Shown here: in pieces, positions 1 through 6,162 of the stretch
How positions within the stretch are numbered: position 1 is the first letter of the stretch
How the letters are laid out: each line of letters starts with the position of its first letter
Source of the DNA: Tannerella sp.
GTDB taxonomy: Bacteria; Bacteroidota; Bacteroidia; Bacteroidales; Tannerellaceae
Length of the DNA: 7,587 nt
Assembly (NCBI GenBank): GCA_031271245.1
Contig: JAISWC010000038.1
Coordinates: forward strand, 1-7,587
Reading direction: 5' to 3'
The notes under the pieces: model-generated
Database searches by the model: none
What the model was told of the DNA's origin: nothing
The model's input: only the letters and a program-made list of their open reading frames with translations
Translations under genes and position numbers: made by a program

Positions 1-2
1 CG

Positions 3-599
3 TACTATTACGTGGAGATAACCAATACCAATACCGGCGCAGGTATTACCGGCTTAACAGTCGTCACGGCGACGAGCCGCGCGGTGGAGGTAACGGTATC
101 CCAGCCGCCCACCCCTGTCATCCGCCGTTCGGTGACGCTCGACGTCTCGCCGCACTTCCTGAGCGACCCGCCGGCCGGCGTCAGCTACGTCCAAAGCGGC
201 CGCGACCTGGTGATCACGCTCACGCCGCAGCCCATGCTGCCCGCCGGCCACGTGCCGCAGGTGACGACTGACCGCGACGCCGGCGTCACGGTCACGCGCA
301 ACGCCGACGGCACCTGGACCGTCTGCATCCGGCAGATACGGCAGGCCCTCACGGTCACGATCACCACCGTCGGCGCCTCTACCGCTACCGGGCAGGTTGC
401 CGCCGCGCAGGCATGGAGTCACAGTCGCCGGCTGTACATCGCGGCCACACAGGCGGGCGAAGCGTATGTATACAATGTGGCCGGCATTCGGGTGAAGACC
501 GTAGCGGTCGTTGCCGGCGCGACGGTCGCCGAGGCGCTGCCCGCAGGCGTGTACATCGTCGCCCTGGAAGGAAAGAGATACAAGGTATCGGTCAGATAG
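3..599 (+). CDS. C-terminal part of a secreted protein with T9SS type A sorting domain (5' truncated by window edge)
   Basis: The frame is open to the left edge (codons before the GTG at position 12 read Tyr-Tyr-Tyr), so this is the tail of a longer protein and no start is visible. It ends at TAG 597-599. Counting from codon 12, residues 1-30 look like the end of a beta-sandwich repeat (VEITNTNTGAGITG). Residues 38-120 form a second Thr/Val-rich beta domain. Residues from about 132 to 195 match the T9SS type A sorting domain by pattern: a hydrophobic LYIAA strand, AYVYNVAGIRVK, then LPAGVYIVALEGKRYKVSVR at the very end. In Bacteroidota such a domain directs export across the outer membrane by the Por machinery, after which it is normally cleaved, leaving the cargo secreted or surface-attached. 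The function of the cargo cannot be told from this fragment. It converges on pyrH, with a terminator-like hairpin between them. Confidence 0.8.
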   Translation, partial: YYYVEITNTNTGAGITGLTVVTATSRAVEVTVSQPPTPVIRRSVTLDVSPHFLSDPPAGVSYVQSGRDLVITLTPQPMLPAGHVPQVTTDRDAGVTVTRNADGTWTVCIRQIRQALTVTITTVGASTATGQVAAAQAWSHSRRLYIAATQAGEAYVYNVAGIRVKTVAVVAGATVAEALPAGVYIVALEGKRYKVSVR

Positions 600-610
600 C
601 AGCCCCGCTC

Positions 611-645
611 CGCGTAGAGACGCAAGATATTGCGTCTCTACAGCG
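611..645. repeat. Palindromic repeat, GTAGAGACGCAA family, copy 1
   Basis: The arms GTAGAGACGCAA (614-625) and TTGCGTCTCTAC (630-641) are perfect 12-bp reverse complements around a GATA loop. The stem can extend by three more pairs (611-613 with 643-645) if A642 bulges. It sits 12 bp after the stop of the secreted-protein gene. It has no T-tract, and a degenerate second copy lies about 54 bp further on, so it reads as a dispersed palindromic repeat rather than a plain terminator. Similar GTAGAGACGC palindromes are, from memory, common between genes in Bacteroidota and cyanobacteria. Confidence 0.75.
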
Positions 646-667
646 TCGTCGGGGGCGGAGGTGAGGA

Positions 668-696
668 ATTGAGACGCAACAATCTTGCGTGTCTAC
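668..696. repeat. Palindromic repeat, GTAGAGACGCAA family, degenerate copy 2
   Basis: GAGACGCAA (671-679) pairs with TTGCGTGTC (685-693) with a single mismatch (G673/G691) around the loop CAATC. The right flank continues as TCTAC, as in copy 1, while the left flank has decayed to ATT instead of GTA. The last two bases overlap the start of the following perfect hairpin at 695. Confidence 0.6.
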
Positions 697-725
697 GGGT
701 GCCATTCTATATGAATGGCACCCGT
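695..725. terminator. Probable bidirectional terminator between convergent genes
   Basis: A perfect 13-bp stem is formed by ACGGGTGCCATTC (695-707) and GAATGGCACCCGT (713-725), with a 5-base TATAT loop. It begins 7 bp beyond the stop codon of pyrH on the minus strand and about 95 bp beyond the stop of the plus-strand gene. The T-tract is short on the plus side (TTT at 725-727) and absent on the minus side. Termination is therefore inferred from position and stem strength. Confidence 0.65.
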
Positions 726-732
726 TTGGCAA

Positions 733-1443
733 TCACCGCATCACTTTTGTTCCGATCGGCTCGCCGTTCATCAGCTTTTGCAGATTGCCGGCCGTATCCA
801 TGTCAAATACAATGAGTGGCATGTGGTTGTCCCGGCAGAGCGTAATCGCCGTCAGATCCATTACCTTTAATCCTCCGGCATAGATTTCGTCAAAGGTGAT
901 TTCATCATATTTCACGGCGGCGGGATCCTTTTCCGGGTCGGCCGTATAGATGCCGTCCACGCGGGTGCCTTTCAGAATGACATCGGCCTCGATTTCAACG
1001 GCGCGCAGGCAGGCCGCCGTGTCGGTTGTGAAAAACGGATTCCCCGTACCGCCGGCAATCATCACGACCTGTCCCTGCTGCAAGCGTTCGATGGCGCGCC
1101 ACTTGCTGTAATACTCGCCAACGGGTTCCATGCGGATGGCCGTCAGGACCGTCGATTTCACCCCCACGGCATCCAGCGCCGAATGGATCGCCAGGCTGTT
1201 GATCACCGTGGCCAGCATCCCCATCTGGTCGCCCCTGACACGGTCAAAGCCTTTGGATTCGCCACACAGTCCGCGGAAAATATTTCCTCCGCCAACGACC
1301 ATCCCGATTTGAATCCCTCTTTCGGCCACTTCCTTAATTTGCAGGGCGTATGCACGGAGACGCACTTCGTCAATCCCGTACCGTTTTTCGCCTGCCAGCG
1401 ATTCACCGCTCAATTTCAGCAGAATGCGATTGTATTTATTCAT
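733..1443 (-). CDS. pyrH: UMP kinase (uridylate kinase)
   Basis: This enzyme phosphorylates UMP to UDP with ATP in the cytoplasm, the committed step toward UTP and CTP. The product is 236 aa, the usual full length for bacterial PyrH of the amino-acid-kinase fold. Visible signatures are ILLKLSGE at residues 7-14 (phosphate-binding Lys10), GGGNIFRG at 51-58, DQMGMLATVIN at 72-82, the UMP-binding loop GGTGNPFFTTDTAA at 131-144, and KGTRVDGIYTADP at 158-170. The ATG at 1443 is two bases after the birA stop, so the two are probably translated together; an AGGAAG lies 17 bases upstream, inside the end of birA. It is the last gene of the yraN-birA-pyrH operon and ends at a TGA just before a strong hairpin. 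Bacterial UMP kinases are usually allosterically controlled by UTP and GTP (family knowledge). Confidence 0.97.
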   Translation of the reverse strand: MNKYNRILLKLSGESLAGEKRYGIDEVRLRAYALQIKEVAERGIQIGMVVGGGNIFRGLCGESKGFDRVRGDQMGMLATVINSLAIHSALDAVGVKSTVLTAIRMEPVGEYYSKWRAIERLQQGQVVMIAGGTGNPFFTTDTAACLRAVEIEADVILKGTRVDGIYTADPEKDPAAVKYDEITFDEIYAGGLKVMDLTAITLCRDNHMPLIVFDMDTAGNLQKLMNGEPIGTKVMR

Positions 1444-1445
1444 AT

Positions 1446-2195
1446 CTAAACATAGTGTACTTCCTTGAATGCGTAGCGGGACACGGCGCCATTCCTGCGT
1501 TCGAGCACCAGGTGGCCGGAGGATTCAACATCCCGGATCCAGGCTTCAAAACGTCCGTCGGCATCTTCGTAAGGATAAAATCCGTCGTTCCGGTACTGAG
1601 CCTCCACATATTCCCGTTGAATCTGCTCCTGTCCGCCCGACTCCAGCAGCCCGACCAGCTGATGAAATTCGACGCGCAACTGTTTGAGCATGTCCTTCGG
1701 GTTATATCCGAGGCCGGTGATCTGTGACAGCGATATCGGATTCGGCGCGTCGCTGCGGAAGATCTGCTGATTCAAATTCAACCCGATACCGATAATGGAA
1801 CGGGCGATCTTGTTTCCGTCGATCTCGTTTTCGATCAGGATCCCGCCGATTTTGTCGGACATCCAGTAAATATCGTTCGGCCATTTGACGGCCACGGCCA
1901 ATACATGCCTGTCCAGTATGCGCTTGACGCTTAAGGCCGCCATTTGGGCAACGACAAAAGACTGCGCAGCCGGCAAAAGAACCGGAGCGTACAGGAGGCT
2001 GCATGTCAGGTTCCGGCCGGCTTCCGATTCCCATCCCGTGCCGGACTGTCCGTGTCCGGCGGTCTGAAAACCGGCCATGACGGCGCTTTCGTTTATCAAT
2101 TCGCCGGCTTCCGCCCGCCTGTGCAACTCCAGGTTAGTGGAGTCGGTTTCTTCCAGGTAAATTACCGGAGGAAATTCAAAATCTGCTGTTTCCAT
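1446..2195 (-). CDS. birA: Biotin--[acetyl-CoA-carboxylase] ligase, monofunctional
   Basis: This enzyme joins biotin, via biotinyl-AMP, to a lysine of biotin carboxyl-carrier domains such as that of acetyl-CoA carboxylase. The product is 249 aa and starts directly with the catalytic domain: there is no N-terminal helix-turn-helix, so it should not act as a biotin-operon repressor. Motifs are EETDSTN at residues 15-21, QTAGHGQSGTGW at 44-55 (the biotin/adenylate loop), KWPND at 104-108, KIGGIL at 115-120 and GIGLNLN at 136-142. The C-terminal ~45 residues would form the small SH3-like domain. The loop is unusual: E. coli has GRGRRG, here it is GHGQSG, with His48 in place of the first Arg and Gln50 in place of the catalytic-loop Arg118. 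The start ATG lies 17 bp after the yraN stop; the stop TAG is 2 bp before pyrH. Confidence 0.94.
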   Translation of the reverse strand: METADFEFPPVIYLEETDSTNLELHRRAEAGELINESAVMAGFQTAGHGQSGTGWESEAGRNLTCSLLYAPVLLPAAQSFVVAQMAALSVKRILDRHVLAVAVKWPNDIYWMSDKIGGILIENEIDGNKIARSIIGIGLNLNQQIFRSDAPNPISLSQITGLGYNPKDMLKQLRVEFHQLVGLLESGGQEQIQREYVEAQYRNDGFYPYEDADGRFEAWIRDVESSGHLVLERRNGAVSRYAFKEVHYV

Positions 2196-2212
2196 CTTTC
2201 TGAAAGTAATGG

Positions 2213-2584
2213 TTATCTGTTTACAGGAGCCAAAAAAGCATCCTCTATATGTTCGAATACTTTACAGGTCTGTCCGTTTTGCGTCAGGCTGATGACATCG
2301 AAACGGACGGGAAGCGCCACCCCGTATTTTTGCACGTAAGCATCCGCCGCCGCGGCAATCCGCCGGATTTTGGAATGTCCGACGGATTTTTCGGGCGAGA
2401 CCAGATAATCCTCCGCACGTGTTTTCACTTCCACTACCACCAGTTCTCCGCCGTTGGCGGCCACAATATCCAGTTCATAACGGTGAAACCGCCAGTTGGT
2501 CTGCAAAATCGTGTAACCGCATTCCCGCAAATAGGAACATGCAGCGGCTTCGCCGGCTTTACCCGTATCGTTTTTCTTTGACAT
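2213..2584 (-). CDS. yraN: UPF0102 / YraN-family endonuclease-like protein
   Basis: This small 123-aa protein matches the UPF0102 (YraN) family in length and motifs: GKAGE at residues 8-12, NWR at 30-32, ELDIVA at 37-42, VVVEVKTR at 49-56 and RFDV at 94-97. The E...D...EVK pattern is the active-site arrangement of PD-(D/E)XK nuclease folds, so it resembles Holliday-junction-resolvase-like enzymes. The cellular role of the family is not firmly established. It is the first gene of the minus-strand operon with birA and pyrH. Its ATG at 2584 lies only about 17 bp from the predicted transcription start downstream of the -7 element at 2607-2614, so its leader should be very short. No other start in this frame fits better. 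Confidence 0.9.
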   Translation of the reverse strand: MSKKNDTGKAGEAAACSYLRECGYTILQTNWRFHRYELDIVAANGGELVVVEVKTRAEDYLVSPEKSVGHSKIRRIAAAADAYVQKYGVALPVRFDVISLTQNGQTCKVFEHIEDAFLAPVNR

Positions 2585-2606
2585 GATTCATTTCTGTTTG
2601 ATGCAG

Positions 2607-2614
2607 CAAAGATA
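2607..2614 (-). promoter_or_regulatory. Promoter -7 element for yraN-birA-pyrH
   Basis: Read on the minus strand the bases are TATCTTTG, an exact match to the Bacteroidota -7 consensus TAnnTTTG, preceded by TTTG. Transcription would begin near 2600-2602, about 17 bases before the yraN ATG. No clear -33 TTTG is visible at the usual distance. Confidence 0.7.
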
Positions 2615-2649
2615 CAAACTTTTTAATATGAATCATCCGGCGCAATTTG

Positions 2650-2657
2650 TATCTTTG
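2650..2657 (+). promoter_or_regulatory. Promoter -7 element for the GSCFA-murF/alr-symporter operon
   Basis: TATCTTTG matches the Bacteroidota TAnnTTTG consensus. The predicted start of transcription is near 2662-2664, giving a leader of about 37 bases before the ATG at 2700. This argues against the in-frame ATGs at 2583 and 2628, which lie upstream of the promoter. The -33 region (around 2624-2630) has no good TTTG. Confidence 0.7.
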
Positions 2658-2699
2658 CGGGCAAATGACGCAGACAAACCAAATGAGGCGAAAAGACAA

Positions 2700-3725
2700 A
2701 TGAATTTCCGTACACCCATATCCATCCAAAGGCCGCGCGGACAGGCGGGCATTTCGTACCGGGACGCGGTGATGCTGCTGGGGTCGTGTTTTGCGGAAAA
2801 CATCGGGAAACGGCTGACCGACGGCAAGTTTAACGCGGAGGTCAATCCGTTCGGCATCCTGTACAATCCGGCATCGACGGCGGAAGCCGTCAGGCGGCTG
2901 CTGCAACCGGAAGCCTGGAGCGAAAAGGATTTGTTCTTCCATGAAGGCCTGTACCACAGCTGGGCGCATCACAGCCGTTTCTCGGCCGTTTCGCCCGCCG
3001 AAAGTCTACACAAAATCAACGAACGGCTGTATGCGGCGGCGGCACATTTGCGGCAGACCGGCTGGCTGTTGGCGACTTTCGGTACGGCGTACGTCTACCG
3101 GCTGAAGGAGACCGGACAGGTGGTGGCCAACTGTCACAAACTGCCGGACAGGATGTTTGTCCGCGAACGGCTTTCTGTGTCGCACATCGCGGAGACCTGG
3201 GACGAAGCGCTGGCGCGTTTGTGGCGCCTGTGTCCGGCGACGAACGTGCTGTTCACCGTCAGCCCCGTCCGCCACTGGAAAGACGGCGCGCACGAAAACC
3301 AGCTGAGTAAGTCCGTCCTGCTGCTGGCTATCGAACAGTTGCAGGCGCGGCATCCCCGGCAAGTCCTGTACTTTCCGGCGTATGAGTTGATGATGGACGA
3401 ACTGCGCGACTACCGCTTCTATGCGGAAGACATGCTCCACCCTTCGGCGACGGCCATCCAGTACCTCTGGGAGCGTTTTGCGGAAACGTGGCTGGAGGCC
3501 GCGGCGCGGGAAACGCTGGATGAAGTGACCGACATCCAGCGGGCTTTGAATCACAGACCGTTGAATCCGCAAAGCGAAGCACATAAACAGTTTTTGTCGC
3601 AAACTTTGTTAAAGGTCAGGCGACTTTGCGCAAAGAATCCATACCTTTGCCTGGAAAATGAGGTAAGACAATTGCATGAGATACCATATCAGGAAAATAG
3701 CCGCGATCATCGGGGCGAAATATGA
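2700..3725 (+). CDS. GSCFA-domain protein (SGNH-hydrolase-like)
   Basis: The product is 341 aa from the ATG at 2700. The frame is open further upstream, but that part crosses the promoter and does not look like protein of this family. The naming motif GSCFA is at residues 28-32, just after the first strand (AVMLL), with Ser29 in the place of an SGNH nucleophile. Other conserved-looking blocks are FGTAYVY at 127-133, VANCHKLP at 142-149, FTVSPVRHWKDG at 185-196 and EDMLHPS at 243-249, where Asp244 and His247 fit the DxxH catalytic pair. No signal peptide or membrane segment is seen, so it is probably cytoplasmic. The family is frequent in Bacteroidota, and its substrate is unknown to me. It is the first gene of the operon, and its last 50 bp overlap murF-alr in another frame. 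A role in cell-wall metabolism is only suggested by that neighbour. Confidence 0.9.
   Translation: MNFRTPISIQRPRGQAGISYRDAVMLLGSCFAENIGKRLTDGKFNAEVNPFGILYNPASTAEAVRRLLQPEAWSEKDLFFHEGLYHSWAHHSRFSAVSPAESLHKINERLYAAAAHLRQTGWLLATFGTAYVYRLKETGQVVANCHKLPDRMFVRERLSVSHIAETWDEALARLWRLCPATNVLFTVSPVRHWKDGAHENQLSKSVLLLAIEQLQARHPRQVLYFPAYELMMDELRDYRFYAEDMLHPSATAIQYLWERFAETWLEAAARETLDEVTDIQRALNHRPLNPQSEAHKQFLSQTLLKVRRLCAKNPYLCLENEVRQLHEIPYQENSRDHRGEI
3642..3649 (+). promoter_or_regulatory. Possible internal promoter -7 element before murF-alr
   Basis: TACCTTTG fits TAnnTTTG and lies inside the end of the GSCFA gene, with a predicted transcription start near 3655, about 20 bases before the murF-alr ATG. 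A TTTG at 3625-3628 is too close (13 bp) to be a standard -33 element, so this is tentative. Confidence 0.35.
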
Positions 3726-6147
3726 TATTCTGGAAGAAGGTTACATCGACCATCTGCTGACGGACAGCCGGACACTGTCCTTTCCCGAAACGACGCTTTT
3801 TTTTGCCCTCCGGACGCAAACCGGCGACGGAAGCAAGTATATAGGCGAACTGTACCGGCTACGGGTGCGTTATTTTGTGGTGAGCCGCTACCGGCCGGAG
3901 TTTGCGGAGATGAAGGATGCCCGTTTTTTAATAGTCGCCGACGTGCTTTCCGCCCTGCAACAGTTGGCGATACATCACCGGAAGCAGTTCGGCATACCGG
4001 TCATCGGTATCACCGGCAGCAACGGCAAGACCGTCGTGAAGGAATTGCTCTACCAGTTGCTGCACACGGAGTTCAACATTGTCCGTTCGCCACGCAGCTA
4101 CAATTCACAGCTGGGCGTGCCGCTGTCCGTCTGGCAAATGAACGGAAGCCACACGCTGGGCATCTTCGAGGCCGGCATTTCACAGCCGAACGAGATGACA
4201 CACCTGCGGCGAATCATCGCGCCGACCATCGGCATTCTGACCAATATCGGGGAAGCCCACCGGGAAAATTTCGTCTCCCCGCTCCAGAAGTGCCTCGAAA
4301 AACTGTCGCTCTTCAACCACTGCGACGTGATTATCTACAATGCCGACGACAAGCACATTGTCCACGGACTGGAAACGGCCTGCCTGTCGCACAAGGGACT
4401 GGGCTGGAGCCGTACCGATTCGGAGGCGCAGCTTTTCATCGACTCCGTTCGGTACGGGGAAACCTCTACGGAAATCCGCTGTACGACGTTCGGGATTACC
4501 CGCACGTATGAAGTGCCCTTTACCGACGCCGCTTCCATCGAAAACGTGATTCACTGCATCGCCCTGATGACTTACCTCAAACCCACGGCGCTGGGCAGCG
4601 TGCAGGCCTTCCGCACGCTGGAGCCGGTGGCCATGCGGCTGGAAGTCAGGGAAGGCATCAATCACTGCCGCCTGATCAACGACACTTACAATTCGGACAT
4701 CCATTCGCTCGCCATCGCGCTGGATTTCCAGCTCGGCCGGAAGGGAGACGAAAAGCTGAAAACAACGGTGATCCTTTCGGACATTCTACAGTCCGGCATA
4801 ATGCCGAAAATACTGTACAAAAAGGTGGCGGAACTGTTCCGGCAAAAGAAGGTGGAGCGCGTCATCGGCATCGGGCGCGACCTGAAAACGTACGGCCCGG
4901 CAGCGTTCGATATGGAAAGCGCGTTTTACGGCTCGACGCGGGAATTTATCGGTTCGTCCCCGTCCGGGCAGTTCAAGGACGAACTGATCCTGCTGAAAGG
5001 TTCGCGGGTGTTCCATTTCGAGCAAATCACCGAACTGCTCGAAAAGAAAGTGCACGAGACCATCCTGGAAGTGAATCTGGATGCCATCGTACACAATTAC
5101 AATCATTTTCGTTCGCTGCTCCGTCCGGAGACGCAAATCGTCTGCATGGTGAAAGCCTTCGGCTACGGCGTTGGGTCGTACGAACTGGCGAAGACCCTGC
5201 AGGAACATCGCTGCGACTACCTGGCGGTGGCGGTGGCCGACGAAGGCGCGGAACTCCGCCGGAAAGGGATTTTCGTTCCCATCATCGTGATGAATCCCGA
5301 ATTTGGCAGTTTCAACACGCTGTTTGAGTACCGGCTGGAACCGGAGGTCTACAGCTTCAACCTGCTGAACGCACTGATCCGCGAAGCCGAACGGCGCGGC
5401 ATCGTCTCCTGGCCTGTCCATGTGAAGATAGATACCGGCATGTACCGTCTGGGATTCCGGCCGGAAGACATGCCGGAGGTATGCCGGCTGCTGAAGCAAC
5501 AAAACGGACTGTATGCCCGTTCGGTGTTTTCCCATTTGGCGGGGAGCGACTCAGCCGAACACGACGGGTTTACGCAGCGGCAGATACGTGCCTATACCGA
5601 AGCGGCGAACGTGCTGGAAAAGGAACTGGGTCATCCGGTGACCAGACACCTACTTAATTCGGCCGGCATGGAGCGGTTTACGGAGTATCAGTTCGACATG
5701 GTGCGGCTGGGCATCGGGTTATACGGCATCAGCGCGCTGCCCGGTTCGGAAGCATTACAGCCCGTCTGTGCGCTGAAAACGACCATCCTGCAAATACAGC
5801 AGGCGCCGGCCGGCAGTACGGTCGGCTACGGACGCAGGAGCCGTGTCGACCGCGACTCGCGGATTGCCGTGCTGCCGGTTGGCTATGCCGACGGCCTGGA
5901 CCGAAGGCTGGGTAACGGCGCCGGCGAAGTCGTCGTCCGCGGACGGCGCTGCCCCTTCATCGGCAACCTCTGCATGGACATCAGTATGATCGACGTAACA
6001 GACGTGGAGGCACAGGAACGGGACGAAGTGACTGTTTTCGGAAAGGGATTGCCCGTCAGTGAAATCGCCCGGAAACTGGACACGATCCCCTACGAAATAC
6101 TTACATCCGTTTCTCCGCGCGTCAAACGGGTATATTACAGGGAATAA
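3676..6147 (+). CDS. murF/alr: Bifunctional UDP-MurNAc-tripeptide--D-Ala-D-Ala ligase / alanine racemase (MurF-Alr fusion)
   Basis: This 823-aa cytoplasmic fusion covers two peptidoglycan steps: the N-terminal half adds D-Ala-D-Ala to UDP-MurNAc-tripeptide using ATP, and the C-terminal half interconverts L- and D-alanine with PLP. MurF part: N-terminal substrate domain ~1-105 (LLTDSR at 27-32), ATP loop GITGSNGKT at 111-119, central motif LTNIGEAHRENF at 188-199, and NDTYNSD at 335-341 at the start of the third domain. Alr part starts near residue 463: EVNLDAIVHNY at 465-475, PLP lysine Lys493 in MVKAFGYG, KIDTGMYRLGF at 584-594, catalytic Tyr718 in VGYGR, PVGYADG at 734-740, and CMDISMIDV at 766-774. 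Both active sites look intact. An ATG at 3658 is in frame but hits TAA two codons later, so 3676 is the first usable start. The fusion is characteristic of Bacteroidota. The start lies inside the GSCFA gene, suggesting coupled translation. Confidence 0.96.
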   Translation: MRYHIRKIAAIIGAKYDILEEGYIDHLLTDSRTLSFPETTLFFALRTQTGDGSKYIGELYRLRVRYFVVSRYRPEFAEMKDARFLIVADVLSALQQLAIHHRKQFGIPVIGITGSNGKTVVKELLYQLLHTEFNIVRSPRSYNSQLGVPLSVWQMNGSHTLGIFEAGISQPNEMTHLRRIIAPTIGILTNIGEAHRENFVSPLQKCLEKLSLFNHCDVIIYNADDKHIVHGLETACLSHKGLGWSRTDSEAQLFIDSVRYGETSTEIRCTTFGITRTYEVPFTDAASIENVIHCIALMTYLKPTALGSVQAFRTLEPVAMRLEVREGINHCRLINDTYNSDIHSLAIALDFQLGRKGDEKLKTTVILSDILQSGIMPKILYKKVAELFRQKKVERVIGIGRDLKTYGPAAFDMESAFYGSTREFIGSSPSGQFKDELILLKGSRVFHFEQITELLEKKVHETILEVNLDAIVHNYNHFRSLLRPETQIVCMVKAFGYGVGSYELAKTLQEHRCDYLAVAVADEGAELRRKGIFVPIIVMNPEFGSFNTLFEYRLEPEVYSFNLLNALIREAERRGIVSWPVHVKIDTGMYRLGFRPEDMPEVCRLLKQQNGLYARSVFSHLAGSDSAEHDGFTQRQIRAYTEAANVLEKELGHPVTRHLLNSAGMERFTEYQFDMVRLGIGLYGISALPGSEALQPVCALKTTILQIQQAPAGSTVGYGRRSRVDRDSRIAVLPVGYADGLDRRLGNGAGEVVVRGRRCPFIGNLCMDISMIDVTDVEAQERDEVTVFGKGLPVSEIARKLDTIPYEILTSVSPRVKRVYYRE

Positions 6148-6150
6148 ACC

Positions 6151-6156
6151 GGGAGA
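6151..6156 (+). promoter_or_regulatory. Shine-Dalgarno-like site for the symporter gene
   Basis: GGGAGA lies six bases before the ATG at 6163, within the 15-bp gap after the murF-alr stop. It stands out because the other genes here have only weak purine-rich leaders, and it supports 6163 as the start. Confidence 0.5.
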
Positions 6157-6162
6157 CAGAGT

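Larger units (their letters stand above)
2606..2658. repeat. 13-bp inverted repeat containing both divergent promoters
   Basis: GCAAAGATACAAA (2606-2618) and TTTGTATCTTTGC (2646-2658) are exact reverse complements separated by 27 AT-rich bases. Each arm contains one outward-facing TATCTTTG element, so the symmetry comes from two near-identical promoters placed back to back. It could also be an operator for a symmetric regulator. Confidence 0.75.

Noticed and set aside
54..422. 122-aa minus-strand frame under the secreted-protein tail
   Set aside because: Its Arg/Gly/Asp-rich composition is an antisense artefact; the plus frame has a convincing T9SS sorting domain.
2196..2206. CTTTCTGAAAG palindrome between yraN and birA
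   Set aside because: It is 5 bp around one base, cannot form a real hairpin and is expected by chance.
2583..2699. Upstream in-frame extension of the GSCFA gene (ATG at 2583 or 2628)
   Set aside because: The extension runs through the predicted promoter at 2650-2657 and its peptide (MIHFCLMQQRYKLF...) has no family features; the ATG at 2700 begins the normal N-terminus.
3006..3602. 198-aa minus-strand frame opposite the GSCFA gene
   Set aside because: It is an Arg/Gln-rich antisense shadow of a gene with clear family motifs and has no recognisable domain or start context.
4786..5535. 249-aa minus-strand frame opposite murF-alr
   Set aside because: It is antisense to intact MurF and Alr motifs, and its His/Phe/Gln-rich composition is typical of reversed GC-rich coding sequence.
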